A stretch of DNA of 64,000 nucleotides from Aquila chrysaetos chrysaetos (lineage: Eukaryota > Chordata > Aves > Accipitriformes > Accipitridae). The notes beneath the pieces are model-generated. The model was not told the origin of the DNA and searched no databases. It saw nothing but the letters and a program-made list of their open reading frames with translations. Below, piece after piece: positions 1 through 10,332 of this stretch. The DNA lies in the NCBI RefSeq assembly GCF_900496995.4, contig NC_044018.1:25760001-25824000 (forward strand), in the 5' to 3' direction. Both the position numbers and the translations under genes were made by a program. Position 1 is the first letter of the stretch, and each line of letters opens with the position of its first letter.

Positions 1-178
1 GGTGTATCTCACAAAGAGTAAGTCTACGGCCTATTATGTCCTCAGTTTTACAGTCCACAGTATATATGGGAGATTGTCCTTCCTTATTATACTGCAGCCA
101 CATTTGAGAGAACAACACTGCTCTTCCTTTTCTTTTTTTTCATACTGTTCCTTTCAGAATGTCTTCTCAGGTGGAATG

Positions 179-262
179 CCAGTGGTCCTGGGTGTTCACA
201 CCTGGCTTATCACTTTGATTCCAGTGGTCTTGGGTGTTCACACATGGTTTATCATTTTGATT
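179..262 (+). repeat. 42-bp tandem duplication, two units
   Basis: Units 179-220 and 221-262 both begin CCAGTGGTC and end TTTGATT, and differ at only a few positions, mostly C/T changes. The 42-bp period is a multiple of three, so an incidental open frame runs through both units. I see no other sign of coding. It is a simple local duplication with no known function. Confidence 0.85.
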
Positions 263-1807
263 CTCCCTTTCTGGTTGCTTGGTTCTTATCTCTCCAAGCA
301 AAAGCATTTGTAAAACATGAAATAATTATTCTGTTCTGTTCAGTTCTGGGGAGGTTTTCAAACTTAGGGTTTAAGAAGTTTACAAAACAGGGAGAGTCAA
401 GAAAGAAACAAGTAATATGAGAAGAGATTTAGAAAGTGTGGCATAGAAATAAAAGATGGAAGAAATCAGATTTGTTTGCTCCAGGAGAAAGAAGACTGAA
501 AAGAATTCAGGGAAGAAGTCTGGTAATAACCTTCATGAAAGATGTAAAAGACTAACTAGGTATGTTTGAGCTTTTCTTAATGCAACGGGCCTAAAGCTGA
601 TAATCTCTTGAGATGTGTCAGTTTTGCATTTATATGCTTTTGTCTTAAGACAGAAAGTCATTACCAATGTCACCGACAGACATTTTGGGCCTGCAAATTT
701 ACCATCAGTGCCTTTGAGCATTGAGATGGTTGTTTTCATGCATATACCTGTATATAAACTGTTTTATTTTCCTTTTCTTGAGTAGTTCTTTGCAGGATAC
801 AGAGATAAAGGTGGCCTATAGCCAAAGAGGGGGCAACCCTCTACGCTGTTACATCTATTCATTCACAGATTACAGGTGAACATACACAGAATTGTGACTT
901 TCTGCGTGTGCATCTTCTATGCAGTCTTTGACTGCTGTCTGTCTCAGATTATTCCTTTGGAGATGAACAGAAATTAGTTTTGCTGATGCTGGATATATTA
1001 TTAAAACATATATACGACCCTTTTTCTTTGGTGTTACAATGTCAGGTAAGGACATCACCTTCCCTTTACAGGGTGAGGGTATCACCCGCTCTTCACAGGA
1101 GGAGGGAGTAGGTAGAGTGAAGATCAGCCAACTACTTCCAGCTCTGTTCTTACACCAGGGTCCCCTCCGTAGGGGAATGGCTTGAGCAATGTGTCTAGCG
1201 TTCTGGGACTGGAAACTGTGACGGAAGTATAGTGGGGGGCAGTGAAAGGACTAACTGCAACTGCTGTGTCAGTCTTCTTTCTATATGTTTATTGCTTCTT
1301 GAACAGGGGGCTATACTTCTCCTTGGCTTATGCACCCAGCATTAAGGCAAAAGACAGTCCGGCTCTGAAAAGCTGACTAGAGAAGGGTAACTTTGCTTTG
1401 CGGAAGACTCTGTTATTTCAGAATGTGGTATCTTTCTGTGGGGAACAATACCCTATTTAGAAAAAAAAGGCGTGAAACTGCGGCTCCAGGGAACTGGAGG
1501 TGAACTGCCCCCGAGCCCTGAGCAATGGGAGTCCCCTCGCAGCAGGCTGCCCCACAGCTGTGGACACTGAGAGCTTCAGCTATCAAGGAGGAATGAGCCT
1601 GGAAGCCCTGAGAGCCAAGGCTCCCAGCACTTCCCAGATCTCTGCCAAGGAACCAGGTCAGCAAGCTGTCAGGAAGCTGGGTAGGGTTCTCATTGAAACA
1701 CTAGATTTTGATGAGTCAGCAAATGCTCAATTAAAAACATGTCAGAATTTTTCCAACCAGCTCTACTCACAATCTAAACAAATAAAGGGTGTGGGGAGGA
1801 AATACTG

Positions 1808-1915
1808 CCCTTATTTTACACCAGAGGGACTGAGGCAGAGAGATATGAAGTAACTTATGCCAGGTGCTATAGAAAGTCCACAGTCAGGAGGCAAACTTAG
1901 ATTCCATGCAGTCCC
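1808..1915 (+). mobile_element. MIR-like SINE relic (first of two)
   Basis: The order ATTTTACA, then GGGACTGAGGCAGAGAGAT, then GAAGTAACTT, followed by a diverged CACAGTCAGGAGGC, follows the 3' half of the MIR consensus (ATTTTACAGATGAGGAAACTGAGGCACAGAGAGGTTAAGTAACTTGCCC). The match is heavily diverged, as expected for an element that spread before birds and mammals split. Assignment is by eye, and the ends are approximate. Confidence 0.6.
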
Positions 1916-1960
1916 TTAATCACAAGAGTATCCTTCCTCTAAACTTAATTAATTTGCCAT

Positions 1961-2092
1961 TACAATGACCTTGTAAGATAAGTATTACTTTCATTTTATA
2001 AACGGGAAACCAAAATAACTTGTACAAGAGCAGATAGGAAGCCTGTATCTGAGCCAGGACTTGAACCCAATGTTCCTAAAGCTGCTAAGCTT
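1961..2092 (+). mobile_element. MIR-like SINE relic (second of two)
   Basis: The blocks TGACCTTGTAAGATAAGTATTA, CATTTTATAAACGGGAAAC, ATAACTTGTACAAG and GAGCCAGGACTTGAACCCA follow the MIR core and tail in order (CCCTGTGAGGTAGGTATTATTAT, CATTTTACAGATGGGAAAC, TAACTTGCCCAAGG, GAGCTGGGATTTGAACCCA). It lies about 45 bp downstream of another MIR-like relic in the same orientation. The match is clear by eye, and the boundaries are approximate. Confidence 0.7.
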
Positions 2093-4684
2093 TAGTAGCA
2101 AGCCTACCTGTTTCTTTCATGGACAAGGTACACAGACAAGATAAAGTCAGTCTTGAATGACGTTACTTACGTACCTAACCTTACTAATTGCAGCAATGGT
2201 ATAGATTCCCACAGCAAAATACTTCTGTCCTATAGTCTTGTTATACTGAAGCCATACTGTCCATACAAAAATGCTGTTTTACTATGAATAAAGCCCTCAT
2301 ATGTGGTTGTGCATAGTACAGAACTAAAACTTTAGACAGAATGAGATAACTAATGCTTCCCTAAACACTCATATACACAGTTCGACTGGCTTTCCTGGTT
2401 CTGCTAAACACGAGCAGCTATACCTAGGCACGCTACATAAGCTCTTTTCCCAAGTCTTTTGTGATCCCAGGTTTCTTAGGCTTCTCTAGGTAAATATTAA
2501 CTCGTTCTTCAGCTGGATTTCCATTTTGAACACAGCCCTAATTGTAGGCAAGAACTGTAGCATCACCTGGTATTAAAGTCAGTTCAGTTTTTATTAACAG
2601 ATTTTCATTTCAAATGTCAGAGGGCTTTTCTTTGTTGTCTCGTCTTTGCCTATTTTAAAATTGGGGGTTGAAATTTCCTAAACTAAATTCTTTTAGGGAA
2701 CATAGCTATGGAAAATATGCTATTCTGCTGGCGTTAGTATCCTCATAACCTTTTTCTTTTCTACTACTTTTGGCCTTTGAACAGGAATTTGAAATTTGAT
2801 AAGGTAGTGAGTAGCATTTAAGCTATGGACATGTCTTCTGCTGCTACTGTGAAAAACGGCTCAAATTTGGCAGTCACAGACCTTTGATAAATCTGTTTGC
2901 AAGTGCATAATAGAGAACCCAGAGTTTACCACCTAAAACACACAAATCCTGTTCTCACTGAGCAGGCTGTATAGATGCTGTCCTTTCTGAGAGACAGCAT
3001 GCTTTGTCCCCTTTGGGCTGTCCAAGGACCAGCTGGAGGGCCACGGTACCTTATTTCTGCCATTCTCTCAGTGCTCTCCCTGCCTGCACCCAAGTGTCAC
3101 AGAGGAAGAGGCCACCCAAGTTACATACAAAGGGAATGAGAGCTTGACTAAAGGAGGGGAAAAAGGCAAAGCTAGATCTGCTGGTCAAGAGTGAAGCTGT
3201 GGCTGAGAACTGTTGAGGAAAGACTGGACTGTGACCAAGTAGGCAGGAAGTAAAAATTAGAATCACTTGAGCAAGGAGACTTTGACATACAGAAGAGTGG
3301 ATAACAGGATTAGGAGCTCTCAAGGGAAATTAAGAGCAAACTAGGATTCACTAGGAAAAAAGAGACTGACATTGTGTGAGAAAAGTGAATGGGATGCACA
3401 GGAGTCATGGGAGTAGAATTAGCTAGGTTTGCCTGGGAAGGAGATTGGAAAAAAACATGTAGAGACAGAGCAGAGCTGAGAACAAAGGATGCATTTTGGA
3501 AGGGAGACTGAGAGTTTGATGAGTGAGGGCTAGAAACAAGGGAAGGAGAAAACTTGGAGGCAGATGAAAGATGATAAGGATCCAGCTTGATGCAAGAGTG
3601 TTCATTAAAACACTCTTTCCTCCACTGTCTGTAAAGAGTCTTGAGAATCACCATTTCTCTAGGGTCATCAAGTACGTTTTAGAATGATTGGCGAAGTGTG
3701 TTTCTCCTCCTTTACTAGTTTGGTTTATTAAATGGTGACATATTATACTAGACCTGTAGCAGAGAATCTGCAAGTTACTTTTATGGATAAATCCTATAAG
3801 AGTTAACATAATGTCTCATGGGAAATTTTGGGATTTATTTTTGGTAAAAGAAGAATCACTTGCAAAGTGAAACTTTAAAAGTTAATAAATGCCATAGGTA
3901 ATTCTGGCTATGCTTGCAAGACAGAAGTTATAGAATAGCTTACATACAGGGAAAAACTGAGTAAAATTCAGTCTGGAAAACAGATATTACAGAGATCTGT
4001 AAAATCATGAATGGCACAAATAAGAGAGTAGAAAGGGATTTTGTGTATTTTTCAATACAAACTCTAAGGTACATAAAACGAAACTACAATGAGGCAGGTT
4101 CAAAACAAAAGGAGATGATTCTACTGCTTGCCAAAGGATGTTGTGGAGGCTAAAAGCCAATACGGTAAAGGGAGGAATGGATAGGTACATGTAGGATAAA
4201 TTTGTTGGTGATTACTGCTGTATGTATAGAAGTCATACGTGGCTCTGTACCCTGAACCACAAATGGTAAGCTTGGAGAAGGCTGGGAAAGCTTGGGTCAA
4301 GTTTGCCCCATCCTTACTTCTTCTGTACCTGCCATTCTTATTGACCTGTAGAGATGAAAAGTATAGCCAAATCCTCAAGAAGGAATTTCATAGGAGGCAG
4401 AGAAGAACTGAAACTTGCCTCGATTACTGTACAGCTGAACTTGAGCTTCCCTCTCACTGCAAGGGCATGATGCAGAAGACTGTAAATCACACCACGAACA
4501 CAACCATGCCCACTGCCACCCAGGGACGTAAGATGGAAAATCCTCTTGTGCGCCATGGAATTAGCTCAGAACACAAGCTGGCCCATTGTGGTTCCTCACC
4601 ATTTTCTGGTGGCAAGAGACATGATCTCTGGGCAGGACACGAGGGTGAGGAATAGAACGAGCAGAGCACAGGCATATAGGCATG

Positions 4685-5653
4685 TGTTTTGGGGTTGTGT
4701 GGCGGGGTTTTGGTAGGAGGGGAGAGGCTGCAGGGCCGGCTCCTGTGAGAAGCTGCCAGAAGCTTCCCCGGCTCCACGTCGGACCCACCGCTGGCCCAGG
4801 CCGAGCCCGTCAGCGACGGCGGTAGCGCCTCTGGGAGAACAGCCTTGAGAAGGGGAACCTGCAGTGAGTGGGGGGATCGGGATGGGAGAGGAACCCCTGT
4901 GCGGATACGAGGGGAGTGAGGAAGGAGGGGAGGAGGAGCGGGGGAGGAGGGGATGCCCCCGCAGCCCGTGGGGAGACCAGACGGCAGGCTGTCCCCCCCC
5001 AGCCCACGGAGGGGAGCGGGGGAGCAGATGCCCACCTGCAGCCCGGGGAGAGAGGAGCCCACGCCGGAGCAGGGGGATGGATGCCCCCCAGGATGGCCGG
5101 GGCTCCAGGGGAAAGCCCGCGCTGGAGCGGGCTGTGCCTGGAGGACTGCAGCCCGTGGGAGGGACTCACGTTGGAGCAGTTTGTGAAGGACTGTCTCCCG
5201 TGGGAGGGACCCCACAGTGGAGCAGGGGACGAGTGAGGAGTCCTCCTCCCCCTGAGGAGGAAGGAGCGGCAGAGACAAAGTGTGAGGAACTGACCCCAAC
5301 CCCCATTCCCCGTCCCCCTGCGCCGCCGGGGGGAGGAGGGAGAGAGAACAGGGAGTGGGGTTGAGCTGGGAAGGAGGGAGGGGTGGGGGGAAGGTGTTCT
5401 AAGGTTTGGTTTTACTTCTCATTATCCTTGTTTTGATTTAATTGGTAGTAAATTAAATTGACTTTGTTTCTTCCCCAAGTTGAGCCTGTCTTTTGCCTGT
5501 GACCATAAGTGGTGAGTGATCCCTCCCTGTCCTTGTCTCGACCCACGAGCTTTTCTTTGTATTTGCTCCTTCTCATCCCACCAGGGCCGGGGGTGGAGGA
5601 GTCAGCGAGCAGCTTCGTGGTGATTTGTTACTGGCTGGGCCTAACCCACGACA
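4685..5653 (-). mobile_element. Solo ERV LTR, copy A, antisense to AGPAT5
   Basis: This 969-bp element is bounded by TG...CA and flanked by perfect 5-bp target-site duplications, GCATG at 4680-4684 and 5654-5658. On the minus strand it starts TGTCGTGGGTTAGGCCCAGCC and ends CACAACCCCAAAACA, which matches copies B and C and an avian LTR type I recognise from memory. A 5-bp duplication is typical of ERVL-type elements, so that class is likely but not proven. There is no internal retroviral sequence and no second LTR, so it is a solo LTR. Its centre is GC-rich and carries degenerate tandem units of about 45 bp. The long frames on both strands reflect this composition and are not annotated as genes. 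Confidence 0.92.
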
Positions 5654-5916
5654 GCATGTTTCTGAGGTGGACCAGCTAGATGTTGTACAGCCTTATGTTC
5701 TGTGTGAGGAGCAGCCAAGCAGTCCCATGGGACAGAGGCACAAGGAGCCCTGCAAGGCCAGAGTCAGGGATGGACAGCAACTACTACAGGTCTCACCTGA
5801 GGTTGGAGAGGATTGCATGATTCAAGGAAGCCTTCATGTCCTAGAGCAAAAGCAGAGAGATGCAGAAGGTTATGGCCACTGTTAGAGGAAAGGCACACAG
5901 CTAGAGGACCTGCAAT

Positions 5917-5985
5917 CTAAACTAGTCTACTTGCCTAAATTAGTCTAACTGTAACCTAAACTAGTCTACCAGTAATCTCATCTAA
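5917..5985 (+). repeat. Degenerate tandem repeat, about 20-bp unit
   Basis: Three successive starts of CTAAAYTAGTCTA occur at 5917, 5935 and 5956, followed by a weaker fourth (CTCATCTAATT). Spacing is 18-21 bp. It is a small local minisatellite with no evident function. Confidence 0.7.
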
Positions 5986-6768
5986 TTATTTTTATATGTT
6001 ACAGTAAACAATTGCTAAGTGAATGCATCTTCAACGTAAGAGATGCTCATTATTCTTACCTTGCAGGTCACCTACCTTGGTGATGGGAGGTGTGAGTCTG
6101 ATACCCTCAACAAACTGAATCCATGTCTAATCCAGTTCTCTGAAGTAGGAGGTGATGTTGATGTCTTCTCTGGCCACATTTTAAAAAGTGTTGAGTGTTA
6201 CCAAACTCTTTGAGAGAGATCTGTGGGTTGTGGATCTCAAGTTGACAGATGTGTGTTTCTGAAATCCAGAATGAGATCCTGCGAGACCATACTTAGACCA
6301 TCCATAAAGGTTTAAATTCTAAACCTCAAGGCAGTTTAATTTGTATCTAATGTTATCTGGTTTTGCTTAGTCTAATTGATAATTACAGTGAGTGGGTGAC
6401 AGAATTGTGAAACACCATTTTGTGATTAGCAGTATGAGAAAATCACTTTTCAGAGTTGGTGCTTAGCGACACAGTGTGTGGTTCCTTCTAGAAGTTCGGT
6501 CACTGGTATTTTTCACTATAAGATGAAAATCTGATATTTTTCCAGCATTTGTCGAGTTTAGCCACTTTATAGGTGACAACCACTGGCAGAAGAACCTAAC
6601 ACTAGAATCATCAGGTTCACACCAAGTAATTATGCTCACACCAAACAGACTGAGCTCCTTAGGCATGGCAGACTGATGCTTTTTTCCAAAATTGCAGGCT
6701 GCTTTATTCTTTTAAATTTCAAGGTTGTTCTACAGAAGAAAATAATACCTTAACAGGTTTGAAGTCTT

Positions 6769-6847
6769 AATTTCCTAAATGGAGCCCTAATCACCCTAAA
6801 TAGGGTGATTTTGCTTCTTTCAGCTGAAAGTAAAATGCCTAGGAAAT
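6769..6847. repeat. Nested inverted-repeat cluster
   Basis: Three palindromic structures are stacked here. An outer pair is ATTTCCTA (6770-6777) with TAGGAAAT (6840-6847). Inside it, AATCACCCTA (6789-6798) and TAGGGTGATT (6801-6810) form a perfect 10-bp stem around AA. A 14-bp perfect palindrome, CTTTCAG/CTGAAAG, occupies 6817-6830. I cannot tie it to a named transposon or RNA family. It could be a decayed MITE, a regulatory element or chance. Confidence 0.75.
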
Positions 6848-9610
6848 AATTCTGCTGTTATTTCAGTTAAAGGAGGTGTAATTAGGGCCTATGCTTTCAT
6901 AGGACTAGAAATTACAAATTGTAGCAAAGATCAGAACATTTATCTTATTTTGCCTCTGTAGTCTAGAATGTGAAAGACCAATATTCAAATTCCTGCGGCA
7001 CAATTCAGAATGATCTAGTATAAAAAGTGCCTATGAATCAAGAGAAGCAAGGACTTGGTGGCAGCGTCCCAGATCTAAGCACTGTGGCATACGCATTTCT
7101 TGAATTGAAAAGTTTGAGTTTCATCCAGTTGCAGACATTTCAACACCAGATTACCATATCATACTGATAAAGTTATACTAGTAAATTTAGCAAGCCCTAA
7201 GCCATAGTACAGGAGGCTCTGCACCTTTCATGTGACTAAAAACTAAAACAGTATCTATACATTTGATAACATATACTTGATAAAGAAAGGGAATGTATTA
7301 AAAGAGCCTGTTGAAAATATCAAATTATCAAAAGCAGAAACGAAGTGTGTGAACATGTGCATGTGTGTGGTGTGGGATGGTGACAGATTAAGAATGTGAA
7401 AAAGCATCGCATGGAAAAAAAAAATAAAATTCAAACTGTAACAAAAAAGGACAAAGGGGGCATGTTAAAAACATGCAGAATGTAAAATACAGCAAAGACA
7501 GGTGGTCTTATTTACTCATTGCCAATATAGGAGAAAAAAAACATTCAAAGGAATCGAGAGGCAAACATTCTAATACTGGTAAAGACATGTCTTTTTATGT
7601 ATAAGCCTAATGAATCAAAGGATCTCAGTGATCATTTTTATCACTGGGGCAAATGACTGAGTCAGATTCAAGACAGGAAGAATAGCCATGTATATAAACA
7701 CACAGACAAAAGGGCCCCACAAATCCTAAACTGAAAGAGTATTATTAAGGTTGCAAGGTCCAGCACTTAAATATATCAAGAAAAGCTAGATTAAGACTCT
7801 TTGTTTGAGTTCAACTATGAGATTAGGTACTACTTTTCCACTAGACCTCTATTGCATTTGATGCATAGAATGTGCATTATTTCTTGATGAGGTTGGTATT
7901 TTATTTCCCCTTTTGTTCAAGGTGTGTCTTCAGTTCTTATTTATTACATGATAGCCAAACCATCCTCCAGAGGCAGACTTGTTCATTTCTGCGTAATCAT
8001 TTAATATGCATGTTCTTCAGAAGTATGAGTGAATTTATAGTTCTGTAAGGAAAGATACGATTTTATATACATGAAATCAGAGGCCTCAAGTTCATTCCTT
8101 GATGTGAAGATTATTTTTATTCCCTTCACATTCTTTTCACTGCAACTCATCTCTTCAGGCTGTTCACTGAGTCTTTACCCTCATCTCACAAGCTCATACT
8201 CTATCTGTAAGCCCAGGCAGCTTAATTTCACCGTATTTTCCCCAAACCTCCTCCATTTCCCAATCTCAGTTCACTGTTTATTTTACAGACTGCTAATTTA
8301 CATTTTCCACTCCTGATCGCAGTCTCATTAGCCAAACACACCCAGTTGCTCTGAAGCCTAGCCTCTCTCTGCAGTTGCCTTTGTGAAGCAGCAGGTCTGG
8401 ATCCACTCTCCAACCCGTCCTGCCATTCCAGCCATGCCAGAGTGCTCGTTCCTGCATACCTGGCTCTGCTCTGCTGGCATCAGCTTTACCTTCTCTTTGT
8501 TGTGTTGGATTACTTTCTCCTCCCTCTATAGTGGTGAATTACTTTCTCTTCCCTGTGGTCACATCATAGGCATCACAAAACAGAAGCCTCCTCCTCAATC
8601 TTCTGTCCAACCTAGCTTTGCTTGGTTTAGAGCAGAAAAATTCCCAGCCAAAAGAGACCATGATGGGGAAAGCGCCTCTATTCTGGTAGTCCTGAGCTGA
8701 GGGTAACGTATGCAGTTACTCAGCGAGGACAGAAATGTACGCACTGATCAGGATGGGGAGCCCTGACAGAACAGCTGCCGTGACCCCTCCTGCCCCCACT
8801 TTCTGGAGGAGGGGAGGAAATAAAAGACCATTTAGTCTTGTTAGGGACACAGAAGCTATGCTGCATATCAAATAAAGTTCTCACTGCAGAGCTCAGGACC
8901 CCCGAGGTGGTTCGAAGAGAACATTGCCACAGTACTTCAGCCTAGTATCATTCCCCAGGCTTATTTTGCTGAACTATTCAGGATACAATTTCCAACGCAC
9001 ATTAAAAAACAGCTAGCACGAGGTAAACAACAGCAAAGGGCAACGCTTGTCCCAGTTAAAGCCTGGCAAAGCAAACAGATCGTAGAAGGTATTGAGCATC
9101 CACTTCTTTTAAAACAATGAGATCCTAACAAGCTTCAGGATAAAACTTTTTTAAAAACAAGGAATAAACTCTTCACCGTGGGCTAGAGCTTAGTAAGAAG
9201 CTCCCTCTGGGAAGGTTATTACGCTGTTGTTTTCTGCAAGACTTCTTGCATTTTCTTCATAAGCAGCCGTTGCGTCTGGCTGCTGCTGTCCCCAGCTCGT
9301 TGGGGGTCAGAGAGAAGAGGACGCGAGGCAGGCAGCTGCCAGCTTTTGCGAGTACCCGGGGGAGCGAAAGCGCAAACGGGTAAGCACGAAACGCGTACAA
9401 ACCCTGCCCGTCGCTGCGGTTGTAGCTAGCAAAATTGAGAAGCACAGTTTTCTTAGTGCTCCACTTCGGACTCACGGCAGAAGAGGGGGGCGAGTGAATT
9501 TTCTTCTAACCCACGCCAAGTTAAAAACAACGCTAATGACAGCGTACCCATTACAAGCGCGGGCGCCCCGCTCCGCAGGGCGCCGAGCAGCCCTCCCTCC
9601 ACCGCACCGT

Positions 9611-9637
9611 GAGGGAGGGAGGGAGGGAGGGAGGGAG
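9611..9637 (+). repeat. (GAGG)n microsatellite in the promoter
   Basis: A 27-bp uninterrupted run of the GAGG unit lies in the upstream part of the CpG island. Its regularly spaced G triplets could fold as a G-quadruplex, and it is likely to vary in length between individuals. Confidence 0.9.
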
Positions 9638-9890
9638 CAGCCCAGCACCCCTCACCCCGGCGGGCTGCCCCAGCCGCTCCTGCGGGCCGGGGCCCGAGCG
9701 GGCCGAGGCCGCAGCCCCGGGCCTTGCTCGCGGGGAGCCCCGGCGGCGGGGCAGCCTCGGCGGCGGGCCCGCTCCTCGCAGGTGGCGGCCGAGGCGGAGC
9801 CCGGGCGCCGCCCACCCCTCCCGGAAGTCGCCCCGCGGCCGCCGAGGGGCCGCCTTCCTGCCGGCGCGGCTCCTCCTCCGGCGGAGCAAT

Positions 9891-9923
9891 ATGGTGGCGG
9901 AGGCGGCGGGGGGGGAGCCGTGA
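9891..9923 (+). promoter_or_regulatory. Upstream ORF 1 in the AGPAT5 leader
   Basis: ATG at 9891 opens a 10-codon frame (MVAEAAGGEP) closed by TGA at 9921-9923. The ATG falls inside the YY1-like motif, so it may sit at or before the transcription start and not be in the mRNA. If it is transcribed, the frame ends well before the main start at 10114. Confidence 0.4.
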
Positions 9924-10027
9924 GCCGGTGCCCGTGCCCGCTCCCGCGCCTCTCTCCCTCTCTGCCGGCGGCCGCCGCCGCCGCCGCTTCCCCGCCCGGC
10001 CGGCGGGTCTGCTCGGCGCGGCGGGCG

Positions 10028-10060
10028 ATGCGGTCGTCGGGGCGGCCGGGCTGTGTGTGA
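10028..10060 (+). promoter_or_regulatory. Upstream ORF 2 in the AGPAT5 leader
   Basis: ATG at 10028 opens a 10-codon frame (MRSSGRPGCV) ending in TGA at 10058-10060. Its -3 base is G (GCGATGC), a moderate start context. It closes 53 bases before the main ATG, so reinitiation is possible. Confidence 0.5.
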
Positions 10061-10071
10061 GCGCGCTGCCC

Positions 10072-10089
10072 ATGTGGGTGTCCCGGTGA
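10072..10089 (+). promoter_or_regulatory. Upstream ORF 3 in the AGPAT5 leader
   Basis: ATG at 10072 gives a 5-codon frame (MWVSR) ending at TGA 10087-10089, only 24 bases before the main ATG. The start has G at +4 but a pyrimidine at -3, so initiation may be weak. It is very likely inside the leader because it is so close to the main start. Confidence 0.5.
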
Positions 10090-10113
10090 GGCCGGGGGGG
10101 GGGCAGCGGGAAG

Positions 10114-10332
10114 ATGCTGCTGTCGCTGGTGCTGCACACCTACTCCATGCGCTACGTCCTGCCCGCCGCCGTCATGATGGGCACGGCGCCCACCTACGTG
10201 CTGGCCTGGGGCGCCTGGCGCCTGCTCTCCGCCGTGCTGCCCGCCCGCTTCTACCGCGAGGTGGACGACCGCCTCTACACCATCTACCAGAGCATGGTGC
10301 TCTTCTTCTTCGAGAACTACACGGGCGTGCAG
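10114..10332 (+). CDS. AGPAT5: AGPAT5 coding exon 1 (LPA acyltransferase epsilon)
   Basis: This exon encodes residues 1-73, starting MLLSLVLHTYSMRY and ending ENYTGVQ, nearly identical to the start of human AGPAT5 as I know it. AGPAT5 transfers an acyl group from acyl-CoA to the sn-2 position of lysophosphatidic acid, giving phosphatidic acid. In mammals it is reported in the ER and mitochondria. Residues about 15-40 form a hydrophobic membrane segment (YVLPAAVMMGTAPTYVLAW), and 57-66 (YQSMVLFFFE) are a second hydrophobic stretch. The start is chosen by homology and by A at -3. The exon ends GTGCAG before GTGAGC, phase 0. Third codon positions are almost all G or C, unlike exons 2-6, because the exon lies in the CpG island. 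Later exons continue the frame without a break. The last part of the protein is outside the window. Confidence 0.96.

Larger units (their letters stand above)
1..4684. other. Non-genic region left of the first LTR
   Basis: I find no exon-like frame with plausible splice sites here. The longest frames, for example on the minus strand at 3310-3654, are low-complexity Ser/Leu/Phe-rich translations of a purine-rich plus strand and match no family I know. The stretch contains a 42-bp tandem duplication (179-262), two MIR-like SINE relics (about 1808-2092) and a purine-rich block at about 3,050-3,650. In human, MCPH1 and ANGPT2 lie upstream of AGPAT5, but I do not recognise an exon of either. An undetected short exon or distal enhancer cannot be excluded. 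Confidence 0.6.
5654..9539. other. Non-genic region between LTR A and the AGPAT5 CpG island
   Basis: No gene is recognised. The stretch contains the right LTR target-site copy (5654-5658), a short degenerate tandem repeat (5917-5985) and a nested inverted-repeat cluster (6769-6847). A pyrimidine-rich block lies at about 8,080-8,700, and CpG content rises from about 9,250 toward the promoter. The 8071-8316 and 8383-8700 frames have no motif or splice context. Confidence 0.55.

Noticed and set aside
4487-5299. 270-codon minus-strand frame
   Set aside because: It lies mostly inside LTR A and recurs in LTRs B and C. It starts at TTG, is low-complexity and is explained by the GC-rich composition of the repeat.
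4685-5653. CRISPR-like or bacterial tandem array
   Set aside because: The spaced motifs are degenerate 45-bp units inside a TG...CA LTR with a target-site duplication in an animal genome.
1-9400. An upstream neighbour (MCPH1 or ANGPT2, from human gene order)
   Set aside because: No frame here resembles a BRCT domain or a fibrinogen-like domain. The neighbour is probably outside the window.
9453-10139. Long frames on both strands across the CpG island, up to 228 codons
   Set aside because: Stop codons are rare in such GC-rich DNA. The translations are Arg/Pro/Gly/Ala-rich with no domain, and they overlap the AGPAT5 promoter and leader.
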